Of a DNA stretch of 64,000 bases, positions 11,500 to 22,217 are shown one piece after another. The notes beneath the pieces are model-generated. The model saw nothing but the letters and a program-made list of their open reading frames with translations. It did no database searches and had not been told where the DNA came from. Source of the stretch: Acanthopleura granulata (taxonomy: Eukaryota; Mollusca; Polyplacophora; Chitonida; Chitonidae); the NCBI GenBank assembly GCA_016165875.1, contig JABBOT010000009.1, positions 14,326,370 to 14,390,369 of the forward strand, in the 5' to 3' direction. The position numbers and the translations under genes were made by a program. The first letter of the stretch is position 1. Every line of letters starts with the position of its first letter.

Positions 11500-13860
11500 A
11501 CTCCAAGGCTGACTGGTGTTTTGTAAGTGCAGATCGAGAATACCGTGACTATGTTTGAGTTTTTTAAAATTGCCACATTCGACTTTAAAAGACTTCTGCT
11601 GAACTGCTTTTATGGGACATTGGTCGGTACGCTAAATAAGCATTTATGAAAATTGCCCGAAATACGCGGGAAAACCTATATATATATATATATACACGTG
11701 TGACTATGTGTCTGTGTGTGTTGAACCCATTGCATGGGGTTGACACGAATAGAGTTATAAATCAATCCGAAATTTATATTCAAGGACCATGCCTATACAC
11801 AACTGTGTGTGTTGTGTATCTTTTTATTTTGATAGCTCTAATACACTGTCAAATCCGTAACGTTGAAATATATCATGCAACGTGCTTATTTCTTTCATTA
11901 TACGCCATGCTAAAAAGACTTCACACCGGTCAGGTTTAGGGGTTGAGAACAATGTTGTGCTCTTGCAAAGAAACAAACTCCAGAAAACCGCCTTCGCATT
12001 GGTCTGAGTAAGGCTCTGACAACTTCACTGAAGGATGCTCTATTTATTTAAAGGAAGAGGAAGCAAACTAATGAAAATTACTGTCACATGGCATAAAAGC
12101 TGCTCTGTTTTCGTTATCCAAATGCAAAACTTTCTCATCATTGCTGTTTTGTGGAAAAGCCGCCATATTCAGGACTATCGTCAATGAATAGGACGTACCC
12201 AGAGAACCACTACTCTCCTCAAACTCCTCACAGCGCTATTTTGCCAATATGCCAAAAAAAAAAAAAACCTTTGAGGACGAGGTCGCAGGCCTATTTCTCA
12301 AAGTCCGGTTTTTTGTTTTTTTTTTTGGCATAAATTTTCGCAAAATTATCAAACTTTTTTATTTCCTTGCTAACACAGAAATTTAGAGGAAAACATTTAT
12401 ATATAGATATTTTTACCTGGTTATTTGGTGAAATAATGGAGTTATAAGTCCCTAAACTTTGTCATGGTGTTCCAGTTCAACGTTTTCCTAACGCGTCACA
12501 CTATTGTTATCACGAGGGGCCACACGCGATCACAAAAAAGGTCAGACTTTATGAAGTTCTACCTGAAAGCATGAAACTTGATCCCTTCTCTCTCAACCTC
12601 GTACACTGGATACGTCGACAGAGGTCAGGTAATGTGTGTGAACTTTTCCATTTAACCTCATATATTGTGACACGGGATATATGTTTGACATCTACGTGTT
12701 TAACCTATAACTGGACGAGACACTTGCATGCTTCGTTTGTTTTGGGCTGGACGCTGGTCTGTGCTTCCTGGATTAAACATTTTACTGATGTGATAGAATG
12801 TTATTCTAAAGACACACAAAAAAGTGCAAAACTTCAAAGTTTATTATTATGCAAGGGAAGTATTTTTATTGTAAAATGTCTACTCCTGAACATTAACTTG
12901 TGTGCCAGTCATTAGGTAGAAGTCACTAAAAATCCACTGGTAACGTGGTTTTCTAGCAACAGATATGACAGAAAAATTAGAATTTTCTATCATTAATAAG
13001 CAAAAGTCTTGGACTTTTCTTTAATATCGCGTATTATTTATTTGCTGCCTCCTCCTTTAAAGCGTCACCAGCGGTTTTGAATATGTAAAGCATAAGTAAA
13101 ACGACACGAGCATAACTATATGTTGAAGTCTTGCCTCTATAAGAAAAGTGCATTAGTCATACAATGTGTAAGCTAAGATTGTTTACCGAGAGAACTCAGA
13201 AGTGGTACGCAACATTGATAGTCATAGATGGCCACGTTTTCTTGACTTGAATTTGTTTTATTGGAGAGTCTTCACTTCGACACAAATCAGTATTTCCCCA
13301 CAATAATAACCGACCAAACCGGCAGAGGGAATAATAATATGATAAACACACAACTACCTTTTCGATCCTGCTTGCATTAAACATTTGAATTTCGAATAGC
13401 AGAATATAATGAAACGGTCTAGTCTTCCTGAAAACTGACGTTGCAAAGCCATTCTAAACGCATTCTTCTATTGTACTGTCCACGGGCCTTAATACATGGA
13501 TGAGGATTTCCTTCCCGTTGATCTAATCTGTTCCTGATTACGGATTACTTTGTTGTTAGGAATGAAATATTTTTTCGAGGTTGCTCGAAACAAGGACGTG
13601 CATGCATGAGTGGGAGTTTGTAGTGTCCGTCGCTCTCAATCCTTGTGGGACCTTCGTGACAATTAGTGGTCGACAAGGCTTGTTTCGCCATTTGGCGACA
13701 TGTTCTAACTATAAATGTACATAATTCAAAGACGCTTAAGGTCACAAGACTGTTCCACAACAGTACATAGTATACCAGGAAACATTAGTCTATAAATTAC
13801 TTAAACATAAATGCTGTTTTGCATCCATTCTTTTAATATTTGCATGCCACCAGCGCTCCT
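11500..13860. other. Non-genic interval after the last HUS1 exon found
   Basis: No gene recognised. It has low-complexity stretches (TA repeat near 11680-11696, A and T runs near 12254-12330). Near 12548-12633 is a short coding-like segment reading VRLYEVLPESMKLDPFSLNL that ends at a possible GT donor; I cannot assign it. The missing last exon of HUS1 should lie in or beyond this stretch. Confidence 0.5.
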
Positions 13861-13864
13861 CCGT

Positions 13865-14401
13865 TTATGTTGAAAAACTGATGAAAATGTACTCAATCAG
13901 GTGAAACAGCTGTCCTGACGGTACGCTAATCTCATCATCTTCATTAGCTGGCATAGGACCGGCTACTGTTTGGCGGCTTTGTGATTCAAAGACGCTTTCA
14001 AACTTGTTCCAGGCTTCCAATGGAATGGCTACACTGCGGTGGAAGGGCTGGTTGATATATTGGAAGAAGGTGATTTTATCTTCAGCAACTCGAATACGAC
14101 ATTTGCTGGAAATGTCACTGTCATGAGTTTTTAACGAAGTCTTCGTTTTGTCCGATCGAGAAAGTTTAGTCGACATCTTAGGCACGGACTTTGCATCCGT
14201 TGTCTCTTTCTCCGCTAGAACAGCATTCATCGCTCCAGTTGTTGTTGTTGATGATGGCTGTTTACTACAGGGTGCTAACGTACTCTCAGGTAAACAGCTG
14301 ACGTGTGGAAACAACTGTTTACAAATCGTGAGACCAGAATGCAGGGTCAATTTTGATGCCAAATAATATAATATTTGTTTTTGTTTTAGATTTTGGCACA
14401 T
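13865..14401 (-). CDS. Unassigned ORF, 178 aa
   Basis: An uninterrupted minus-strand frame, the longest in the window that is not explained by a known gene. The first ~60 residues look unstructured, then a Ser/Thr/Lys-rich linker (KMSTKLSRSDKTKTSLKTHD), then a compact segment at about residues 105-145 with alternating hydrophobics ending VAIPLEAWNKFESVF, which reads like strands followed by a helix, then an acidic NEDDE patch and a hydrophobic end. A later start at residue 59 (MNAVLAEKE) is possible. The shape recalls small single-stranded-nucleic-acid-binding folds such as PC4, but that is only an impression. No intron signals are needed to read it. It could be a single-exon gene, an exon, or a mobile-element or viral relic. 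Confidence 0.4.
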   Translation of the reverse strand: MCQNLKQKQILYYLASKLTLHSGLTICKQLFPHVSCLPESTLAPCSKQPSSTTTTGAMNAVLAEKETTDAKSVPKMSTKLSRSDKTKTSLKTHDSDISSKCRIRVAEDKITFFQYINQPFHRSVAIPLEAWNKFESVFESQSRQTVAGPMPANEDDEISVPSGQLFHLIEYIFISFST

Positions 14402-15668
14402 AGTAATTCATAACATTTTCAAACAAATAATTCAAATGGGCTGAGTGTGGTTCGAGACATGACAATCACAAGCTGAATATGCAAAGGCATCGCACCGATT
14501 GGAAGTCTAAAATATTCCATCGTTATAGGTTTCAGGTAGCTGACGCCGCCTATACATGGACTAGGACCTACGTTTATAATTACCAATACCTAAAAATTAG
14601 CGAAAGGGAGCTAGGTAATAACAGGGACTGGCGTTGGGGGATGTGTGCGGCGGCCGTGGCCCGGGGATACATTTATAATACAGTGTAGCCGACGTGTCAG
14701 TCTAGCGTACGAGGCATATATCCATCGGTGTAGGTTTCAGGTAGCTGATCATCATCGTACAATATAGACTAGCTGTGTAATCCACAGTTAAAACACAAAA
14801 CGTGAAAGATACTTACGAAAGAGACTATACTTTTATGGTTTATGATTTTCCGCTTGATCCATCTGGATGTTGACATGGTCTACTGGAATACACAAAACAG
14901 ACAAATCACAAATAAAAATAAATAAAAGAACAATACATACATACAAACATACAAATAGTGCTGAGATATCGATTCTCATACCAGTTTTGTTCTTCGTCTC
15001 TAACTTGCCATGTTGAGTCTTGTTCATTTGACAATAGTAGGCTGTAGTCAGTGGAAAAGAATTCGATGTTATTCCATAACGAGTCATCTTTTCAGGTCTG
15101 AAACAGCTGATGGATTCGGCTACACGTGTTCGTGAAACATGTTTATATTTTAATTAGCAGCAATCTGTATGTACATGCGAATGTGAACTAATCAACGAAT
15201 TTGATTGCCGCTGATTCTTCACCGAATTGTGCGTCCATATATTCTTTTTTCTTGCTTGGTTTCGCACTTTCACTTTACGCGCGCCTGTCGGCTGAATTTT
15301 TAATCCTGGTGTTTTTCCAGCATAGCGATATCGCCTATGTAAAGTGTGTATTTAAACAAACACATTCTATATATATATATATATATGTGGACTCCCAGTA
15401 CGCATGTAAAACTTTAAAACACATAAAACAATCCAAGTGTTTATATATATACAAAACAGAGTAGAATTACGATGTAGAGAACACAAAAAATGTATTGATT
15501 ACTAACATGTAAAAACAAATATGTGACTGAAAAACCAAAAAAAAATGTAGAGCTTTTCTATTAGAAAGAATCTGTCGGGAAGATTAGGGCGACGCTGTAA
15601 AGGGTCTGTGGTTAGGTCGGGTTGGCTGTTCGGTTGTTTCGGTGCGTTGTCGAGTCACCAGGTATGGG

Positions 15669-15833
15669 TTACACGGCGGTAGAAATCCCCAGGCGATTCA
15701 TAGCTATTTCGAAGTCACCGGTGTCGGAATTTTCGTACCATAAGTCGCTGTAAATTATTCCTGCGAGTCTTCTTCTTAGGTCGTGGTTTTTTTTAGTGTG
15801 TTTCCTGGATCGATTTCCCCTTTTGAGAGGCAT
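15669..15833 (-). CDS. Small basic ORF, 54 aa, unassigned
   Basis: A minus-strand frame starting MPLKRGNRSRKHTKKNHDLR and ending in a TAA stop. The N-terminal third is strongly basic and the rest is mixed with aromatic and acidic residues (IIYSDLWYENSDTGDFE). The local base composition is more GC-rich than the AT-rich flanks on both sides. It sits 1.3 kb from the 178-aa ORF on the same strand. I do not recognise it; it may be chance. Confidence 0.3.
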   Translation of the reverse strand: MPLKRGNRSRKHTKKNHDLRRRLAGIIYSDLWYENSDTGDFEIAMNRLGISTAV

Positions 15834-16429
15834 GACGTCCGTTCTCACCTGTGTTCTGGGTTAAACTGATGCGGTGTACGCTTTGTGTCGTATTTTATGT
15901 ACATACTGCAAGTTATTAAACAGTGGGAATATGCCGGTATGAGCTGTTCCCCTTGAAACGTTGAATTTTTTCTTCTAGTGTTTAGTTTAATTGTTGTAAA
16001 CATACGGTAGACTGTATGATATAGGAATGTTTGAGATAACTACAGGTATTTTGCAGTAACTATGTTTTGGCCCATGTGGGCATCTTTTGGTCAACCCTGG
16101 TACTCCCTAATCCATATATTATATTCTTATATTTAAACAGAAACCACTGATAAAACTCCGACAAATATTCATACGCTTTTTGATATGATATAAACACAAC
16201 ACACCCATTTTTTCACACACACGCACACACATGCTAAAAACACAAGTCTATCTACCCTATACACCATATAATTTATAAGCTGAAAACATGCCGTAAAAAA
16301 ACACAAGGATTGAAAAGTTCTTAAAACCTATATCACAGTACTGACTGCTAAGGGAAACTGCAGAAATTGCTTTCTCTTCGGTCCGCGCTTTTCTGGCGCA
16401 CTGCCAGACTTCACAATTCAGCGGTATCG

Positions 16430-16439
16430 TATAAAAGGG
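16430..16439 (+). promoter_or_regulatory. Candidate TATA box
   Basis: TATAAAAGGG lies in a GC-rich context 84 bp upstream of the first in-frame ATG (16514) of a charged ORF. The spacing would place a transcription start near 16460. Confidence 0.45.
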
Positions 16440-16513
16440 CGGGATGAAGCACTCAAGTCACACTCACTGATTTGCTGATCGCTCGTATCGCAGAACGATG
16501 TCTTACAACCATT

Positions 16514-17041
16514 ATGAGTGATCTAGACCTATTTATTCACGCTGAAAATGAGACCGAGACAGAAAGAAAAAGAGAGAAAGGAGAAGACTATAAACAGAGC
16601 TCAACTAGCAGAGGAAGTAAGGCTTGCAAGACCGAGGAGGTTAGGCACAGATACAGCTCCGAACGTGGTTTGGCGAATGACAATGGAGCATATGAAACAG
16701 ATGAAGAACAAAATGACCGCATGGAATGGCTTGAGAACTACCGACACAGAGAAAGATAAAGAAGCACGCCCCCATCATGGATAAATAACCAGCCAAGTGA
16801 AGACTACGATGTGGAAATAATTTTTCGTCCTAGAGAGAACCAACAACATACAACAGCTAGCACCAAGAACACGATCGCCGCCGCCCCCAACACCACCATA
16901 ATCAGCCGGAGACAAGCAATGCATAATTTGCTATCAAGACCTCCCAATAGCTGCTTATCACCGTGCACCGACCATCCATCATCAAGGAAATGCCCCGTAT
17001 ATAGATCAACGATTAGATGGAGATTCACCATCTGTCTCTAA
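16514..17041 (+). pseudogene. TATA-led charged ORF broken by one stop, unassigned
   Basis: From ATG 16514 an 81-codon frame (MSDLDLFIHAENETETERKR at its start, ending WLENYRHRER) stops at TAA 16757-16759. The same frame then stays open for a further 93 codons to TAA 17039, so one substitution separates two halves of a possible ~175-codon reading frame. The first half is rich in Glu, Arg and Lys; the second is rich in Pro, Ser and Thr. A leader ATG at 16498 opens a 7-codon frame. No family recognised. It could be a gene relic, a viral relic or chance. Confidence 0.3.
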
Positions 17042-17179
17042 AGAACCCCATACTCCAAGTAGAAAGTACAATGTGTTCAAGTTAACAGACTCCTGGGATA
17101 CTGTAACGTGTTTTCAAAACATCCACGACTATCTCGTCAAACGCTGGTTTAATATTCTATACTCGATGCCTTGACGGAA

Positions 17180-17565
17180 GTTGAATATCACATATTGTTT
17201 TGTGTCAAATTCAACATATATGCAAGCTTGGTTGTAAGAGCGAGTACCAGGTTGTTTTGTGTCAGATAGAGCACAGACAAGCATCATTGTCCGAGCCAGC
17301 ACTACACTATTTTGTATCAAATTGAGCACAAATGCAAGCATCATTCTCCAAGCTAGCACCAGATTGTTTCTTGTTAAAGTGGGAACAAAGACAAGCATCA
17401 TTGTCTGAGGGAGCACCAGACTATTTCGTGTCAAATTAAGCACAAAGATAATCATCATTATTCTACCGGTCAACAGATTGTTTTGTGTGAAATTGAGCAC
17501 GAGGACATTCGGTACCATTGTCCGATTGAGCATCAAATTGTTTCTTGTCGGTTTCAGTACAAATC
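17180..17565. repeat. ~60-bp tandem repeat, about six units
   Basis: Imperfect units built from CAAATTGAGCACAAAGACAA, GCATCATTGTCCGAG and CACCAGATTGTTTTGTGT. Because units are near a multiple of three and lack stops, a 135-codon minus-strand frame with repeated LNLTRNSLVL-like segments crosses it; I take that as a repeat artefact rather than a protein. Confidence 0.8.
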
Positions 17566-18375
17566 TGCAGATGTATTTTTGTCCTGTTTTCAGTCAACGA
17601 AGTTCGAGAATTGGAAATCGTTAGCATTCTAAGAAGGACATTGGTGCTTTTGTAGCAATCACCAATTTACAAAACCAGACCATCAATGTTCAGCTCACGA
17701 ATAGTGGATTGACAGACCTTGTACAAGGCTTTCCTCCCTCGTTCTTCGCCTCTACTTCAGTGCTTCATAGTCCTCCCCTGGCCGGAAATTGAGAGCCTCC
17801 CCTCTCCAGCCTCCTCTTCAACGGTTGACGCTCCGGGCCACAAGCCTGGACCTCCCACAGCTCCAAAGGTCCTTGGCAGGACCAACCAATTTCACCGAAA
17901 GTGATCTTTCAATCTAAGCACGAATCTGTTTTACGTCATATCTCGTTATTTTTTCTGTGTTCTGTAATTGTTTGTGATTTTCTGTGACTGTCCATGCTTG
18001 CATAACAATCAAAAATCAGCCCTTCCATTCATTCTTAAAACAAAAAACATAATTCATCATGAAAAAGACTTCAATCAATAATTTAATATAATTTAGTTTA
18101 TATAATAATTCTAAATAATTTAGAATAACACGAAAACACATCATCACACCAGGGGTATTACACCATTCACTCAGGCGCTGTACCTCATTAAGCCGTATAT
18201 AAATTTTCGGTATCACGTTACCACGTCCACCCCACGTGATAAAACACAACATGATCACACCAGGTGTTCAACACCTACACTGGCACCTTGCCAACCTGGA
18301 ACCTTGCCAAACCCCTTACATCACACAACAACGCGACCACACCTCCCAGCAGTCCCATCCGTCCCACCGGACCCA

Positions 18376-18488
18376 ACCAGGTTACAAAATAGAAATAATA
18401 CCTGTGCTTCCCCTAATATACTAGTATTGTCTGGGCCTCACTGTGGATTGGTTGGCATGCCCCCTATTATTTCTATTTTGTAACCTGA
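18376..18488. repeat. Perfect-arm hairpin
   Basis: CAGGTTACAAAATAGAAATA at about 18380 is matched by its reverse complement at about 18466-18486, arms of some 23-25 bp with a loop near 60 bp. It may be a small foldback element. Confidence 0.75.
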
Positions 18489-18809
18489 TGACATATCTAT
18501 GAAAACTTTCCTGATAGCTCTGCCTGCCTAATTATACCATGTGAACTGAACACTCGCCATCTAATTTCATTTAAACACCGAAATGGGAGGGTCGCTGAGA
18601 TTCTTCGATCCGAGCGATAAAAAAAAAATGTATATACGTGCATAAGTATTATATCATCGCGTGTACTGATTGAAGCTTGTATATCTTATTTTAAGTACCT
18701 CTCACACGAGCTACCGGATAGCCAGAAACAGTATTATTGTTAACAGAGCCTGAAGTTTCTGGTTGTGTTTGTAAAAACGGGATTTCGATCTGATGACAGA
18801 TTTTGTCAC

Positions 18810-18910
18810 ATATAAATGAGTGAATGATTATGGCTTAACGACACATCGGCAATATTTCAGCCATATCGTTGCGATTGTCATATATATCAGAGTATAACCG
18901 GAGTGGTCGA
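18810..18910. mobile_element. SINE-like tail fragment
   Basis: Contains TGAGTGAATGATTATGGCTT followed by AATATTTCAGCCATATCG, the order seen in the 3' ends of mollusc-type tRNA SINEs. Only the tail is visible. Confidence 0.45.
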
Positions 18911-19564
18911 TTCGAGCAGGTATGGTTTGTCATTTAAACGAGTTACAAGGCGGAACGCTTCTAGTGACTCAAGGTCGCTTGGTTTGACTGTAAAAGTGCA
19001 GAAATAATGCAATAATGCCCCCCTCCGCTCCTTCTAGTCGATCTTTTGAAATAAGGCGCGCAGCCATTCAAGAGTTCTACAGAAGATCCCTAGCGTATAA
19101 ATGTACTTCCTGAACAAAATTTTTCGTGACAAAATTGTCAATAGCTTTGTCAACTACACTATTTTAACAATTGTTTCATTTGAGCGATTGTACGGAAAAT
19201 AAGGCAGAACAACTTATTTTACCCTATGGCGAGCCGAGTCCATATTCGGAAAAATAATATTTGCGTTTGAGCGCAAAGATGTTTCAATGTTGTCCAATAG
19301 GAGGATGATATCAATATCTTTTCGGAGGTTAACAAACTTAAAAATGGGTGCAAATAACGTTTGCTGTTCTAACTGTTTGAAGTACTGGGATGTTGAGTCA
19401 TCCTATCTATGCCCACCTACTTTAATGTGTAATATTGTATTGTGCATTATGTAATCTTGCCACATTTACAAGCTATACGCAATGAACATATATTTGTTAT
19501 GCATCTGTTAAACTTACCATTGGTGACAGTCCTGTTACTGGGTCCTTATGGACCCGTTGGACTT

Positions 19565-19685
19565 ATAGCTTGGTCCTGGATTTTCCTCTGACTCTGCCTG
19601 GCTTCCTCCCACCATGATGTTGGCTGCCGTTGTATAAGTGAAATATTTTCGAATACAGCATAAAACACCAATCGAGAAAAGAAAA
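19565..19685 (+). mobile_element. tRNA-derived SINE, family 1, 3' part
   Basis: Shows CTCCCACCATGATGTTGGCT, GTATAAGTGAAATATTTTCG and the AAAACACCAATC end. The head is missing. Confidence 0.8.
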
Positions 19686-19689
19686 GTAA

Positions 19690-21300
19690 AAAATCACATG
19701 GTAACTCTCGCGGGACTGTCGCTGCTCGAAAAAGCTAGAGGTACATTATTGCAACTAGGTCAGTTTAAATAAGTTTAATAACGTGTTTAAAGCAAGGCCT
19801 ATAAATTAAGCTGCAGCATGCCTATGTTCGAGCAATTGGTCAGTGAGCGGAAGTGAGCCGTAGCCAGTTGACGCTGAACATGGAATCATTCCGACACGCA
19901 AATGACTTTAGAGAGACGAGGAGATCAGCGCCTAGCACCTTACCTCATGTTAGTGTCACGTTATAAAAGTACTGATTTTTTTTGTTTATGGAAGAGATTA
20001 AAGTAACGTTATCCTATTTACAGGTGCGTAAAATATCATAGGATGTTTTTACAAACGTTAAAGGAACAACCTTATGTAATATTGGATTTTTTCGTAGTTA
20101 GAGACAAGTAGATTTTTACAGTAAACAAAGATAATGCGAACAGCCTTCGTTGTACGTAGGAGAACGGGACTGATGTGCACAGTCTTCTGCTGTTCTATGA
20201 TATAAACATATGTGAAGTATATAGTTGTGTGAAAAGGACGGAAATGTAGCTGATAATAGGTTCCTTTGGAGCAAACGCCAATATCGGAGAGATAATTTTG
20301 CTACATTAGTTTTTATAACTAGCTTTAAATTAACCCCACATATGTCAACCATAAAGTGATGCCACAAGTTATAGGGGTAGTTCATCATTAGCGAGGGAAC
20401 GCTGGCCCACACAGTTTGGAGAAGTTATGAATATCAATGGAAGGACTAATAGTATATTGTTTAGAAGTTTCCAGTCAATTGCAATGTTCGAACTGTTCAA
20501 CTAGTAATGTTAGATACTTTGTATGCTCATTTGTGTTAGGCCTCTGTGCAAGTATTGCAATAATTCTCAGGATACTTATTTCTGATAATCTGTGTTTTCA
20601 AATAATACGGCATACAAGGTTCTAAGACAGTTAGGAAATGACAAAAACAGCTATTGTCAGAGAAGTGTTTTTCGTAAAGATATCTAATACTGATTTGTGT
20701 ACGCCTGAGTTACATAACAAGCACCGAAAGCTGTATACCCGTAAAATTGCGAAGAAAATAAATTGTTTCAATGTTGCCCAGTGGTGTCAAGAGATATGAT
20801 GCAAGTTTAGCTGTGACGAGATAATAGAAAACTGTTGTTATACACCCCAGAATTGTTCTCCAATGGATAAACATTACCATAACTGTATTAATAGTTTGTT
20901 GGTTTTGTCTGATCAGTTGAGCACGCGTAATCCTATTTACAGGTGTTGAGTACACCTCTTCGACCACCCCTTGATTGTACGCTGAATATCCGTATCTCAG
21001 CCAGGGGTGGGTGACATTGGCTTACATCACTATTTCGTGGAGAGAAAGATTAAACAATCCAGTGTCACAGATTTGCTATTGTTAAATGAAGTAAACTGAC
21101 TGGAGACCGGATTACACTTGTTACCTGTGGTCTTTTACTAACTACAACACTGTCGTCGCTCCTCCGGTTTTGCTCTCAATCCTGTTGTCTTTTGTACTGA
21201 CGTTTGGATTCTGTATACCGCATCTGGGTGTCCTCGACGTGTTCTCGTTCTAATGAAGCAGCTCTACACTTATGTTATCATTGGGATGGGCCTGTCACAT
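19690..21300. other. Interval without recognised genes
   Basis: Several 60-100 codon frames occur on both strands here, some hydrophobic (20710-20967 minus), but none shows a recognisable motif, splice structure or unusual composition. I see no feature that I can support. Confidence 0.4.
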
Positions 21301-21309
21301 AGGGATACC

Positions 21310-21500
21310 GTAGTCATATGACCTTAATTGCTCCGGTCGTACGTGCGAAGGTCTGCCAACAACCTGCGGATGGATGTGGGTTCTCCCCCAGGTTCTGCTC
21401 GGTTTACTCCCCACCCACCCATAATGAAGATCGCCGTGGTATAAGTGAAATATTCTTGAATACGGCGTGAAAACACCAATCAAATGAATAAATAAACACC
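21310..21500 (+). mobile_element. tRNA-derived SINE, family 1
   Basis: Core and tail present: GGTCTGCCAACAACCTGCGG, GTATAAGTGAAATATTCTTG and the ACACCAATCAAATGAATAAA end. The tRNA head is truncated. Confidence 0.88.
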
Positions 21501-21569
21501 AAAGCAAACTATCAACTAGAATAATTATCATAATAGTAATAAAATAGTAATTAAAATCCTTTATTTTAC

Positions 21570-21980
21570 ACACATAAGGTACACACTGTGTCAAAAGGAA
21601 TGGATACTGAACTAAATATACAAGAACGTGCCAGTAGCAAAACTCACTTGTTTTGTTTAAGAAGGGTAGAAAGCCAGTATTAAAATGTACACGTTTTTAT
21701 TTAAAGTTAATGTTTACAACATAAGGTACACACTGCGTCAAAAGAAATGGATACTGAACTAGTGCTAGTTCCAGGTATTTTACAAACTATATACACTCAA
21801 GTGCAGAGACCAAACAACCCGCCAAAATCTACAATCCTATCCACAACGTGTAAATGATATTTTAAGTAAATCAACTGATAATTTTATAAGGCAGCTAAAT
21901 ATACAAGAACGTGCCAGTATCAAAAGTCACTTGTTTTATTTAAGAACGGTAGAAAGCCAGTATTAAAATGTAAACGTTTT
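21570..21980. repeat. Two-copy direct duplication, one copy split
   Basis: Copy 1 (about 21570-21695) contains ATAAGGTACACACTG, AACGTGCCAGTA and GAAAGCCAGTATTAAAATGT in that order. Copy 2 repeats the first part at 21720-21770 and the second at 21897-21980, separated by about 126 bases absent from copy 1. It lies just 3' of the P450 gene. Confidence 0.85.
21935..21940 (-). terminator. Candidate polyadenylation signal of the P450 gene
   Basis: AATAAA on the minus strand, about 280 bases beyond the P450 stop codon at 22218-22220. It lies within the second copy of the local duplication; another copy is near 21696. Confidence 0.4.
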
Positions 21981-22217
21981 GAATTATATTTAATGTACAA
22001 AGAAATTTCTGTGGCGTTAATATATATACAAATTCAACTTCTCCAGAGCTATGAAAGCGATCATACACAGTACACGTTTGATTAACCATATCGCATGCGT
22101 TGTTATTTTGTCACGATATAGATATATATCCAGTTAAAGTGCGTGCTACTCTTAGGGTGTACAATGTTAAACATTAGGTCGTTTTCCACACCGTTGTCTT
22201 CACTCACATTATTGTTG

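Noticed and set aside
12548..12633. Exon-like segment (VRLYEVLPESMKLDPFSLNL) as the missing HUS1 exon
   Set aside because: It has none of the HUS1 C-terminal residues and its phase does not match the open phase after 10771.
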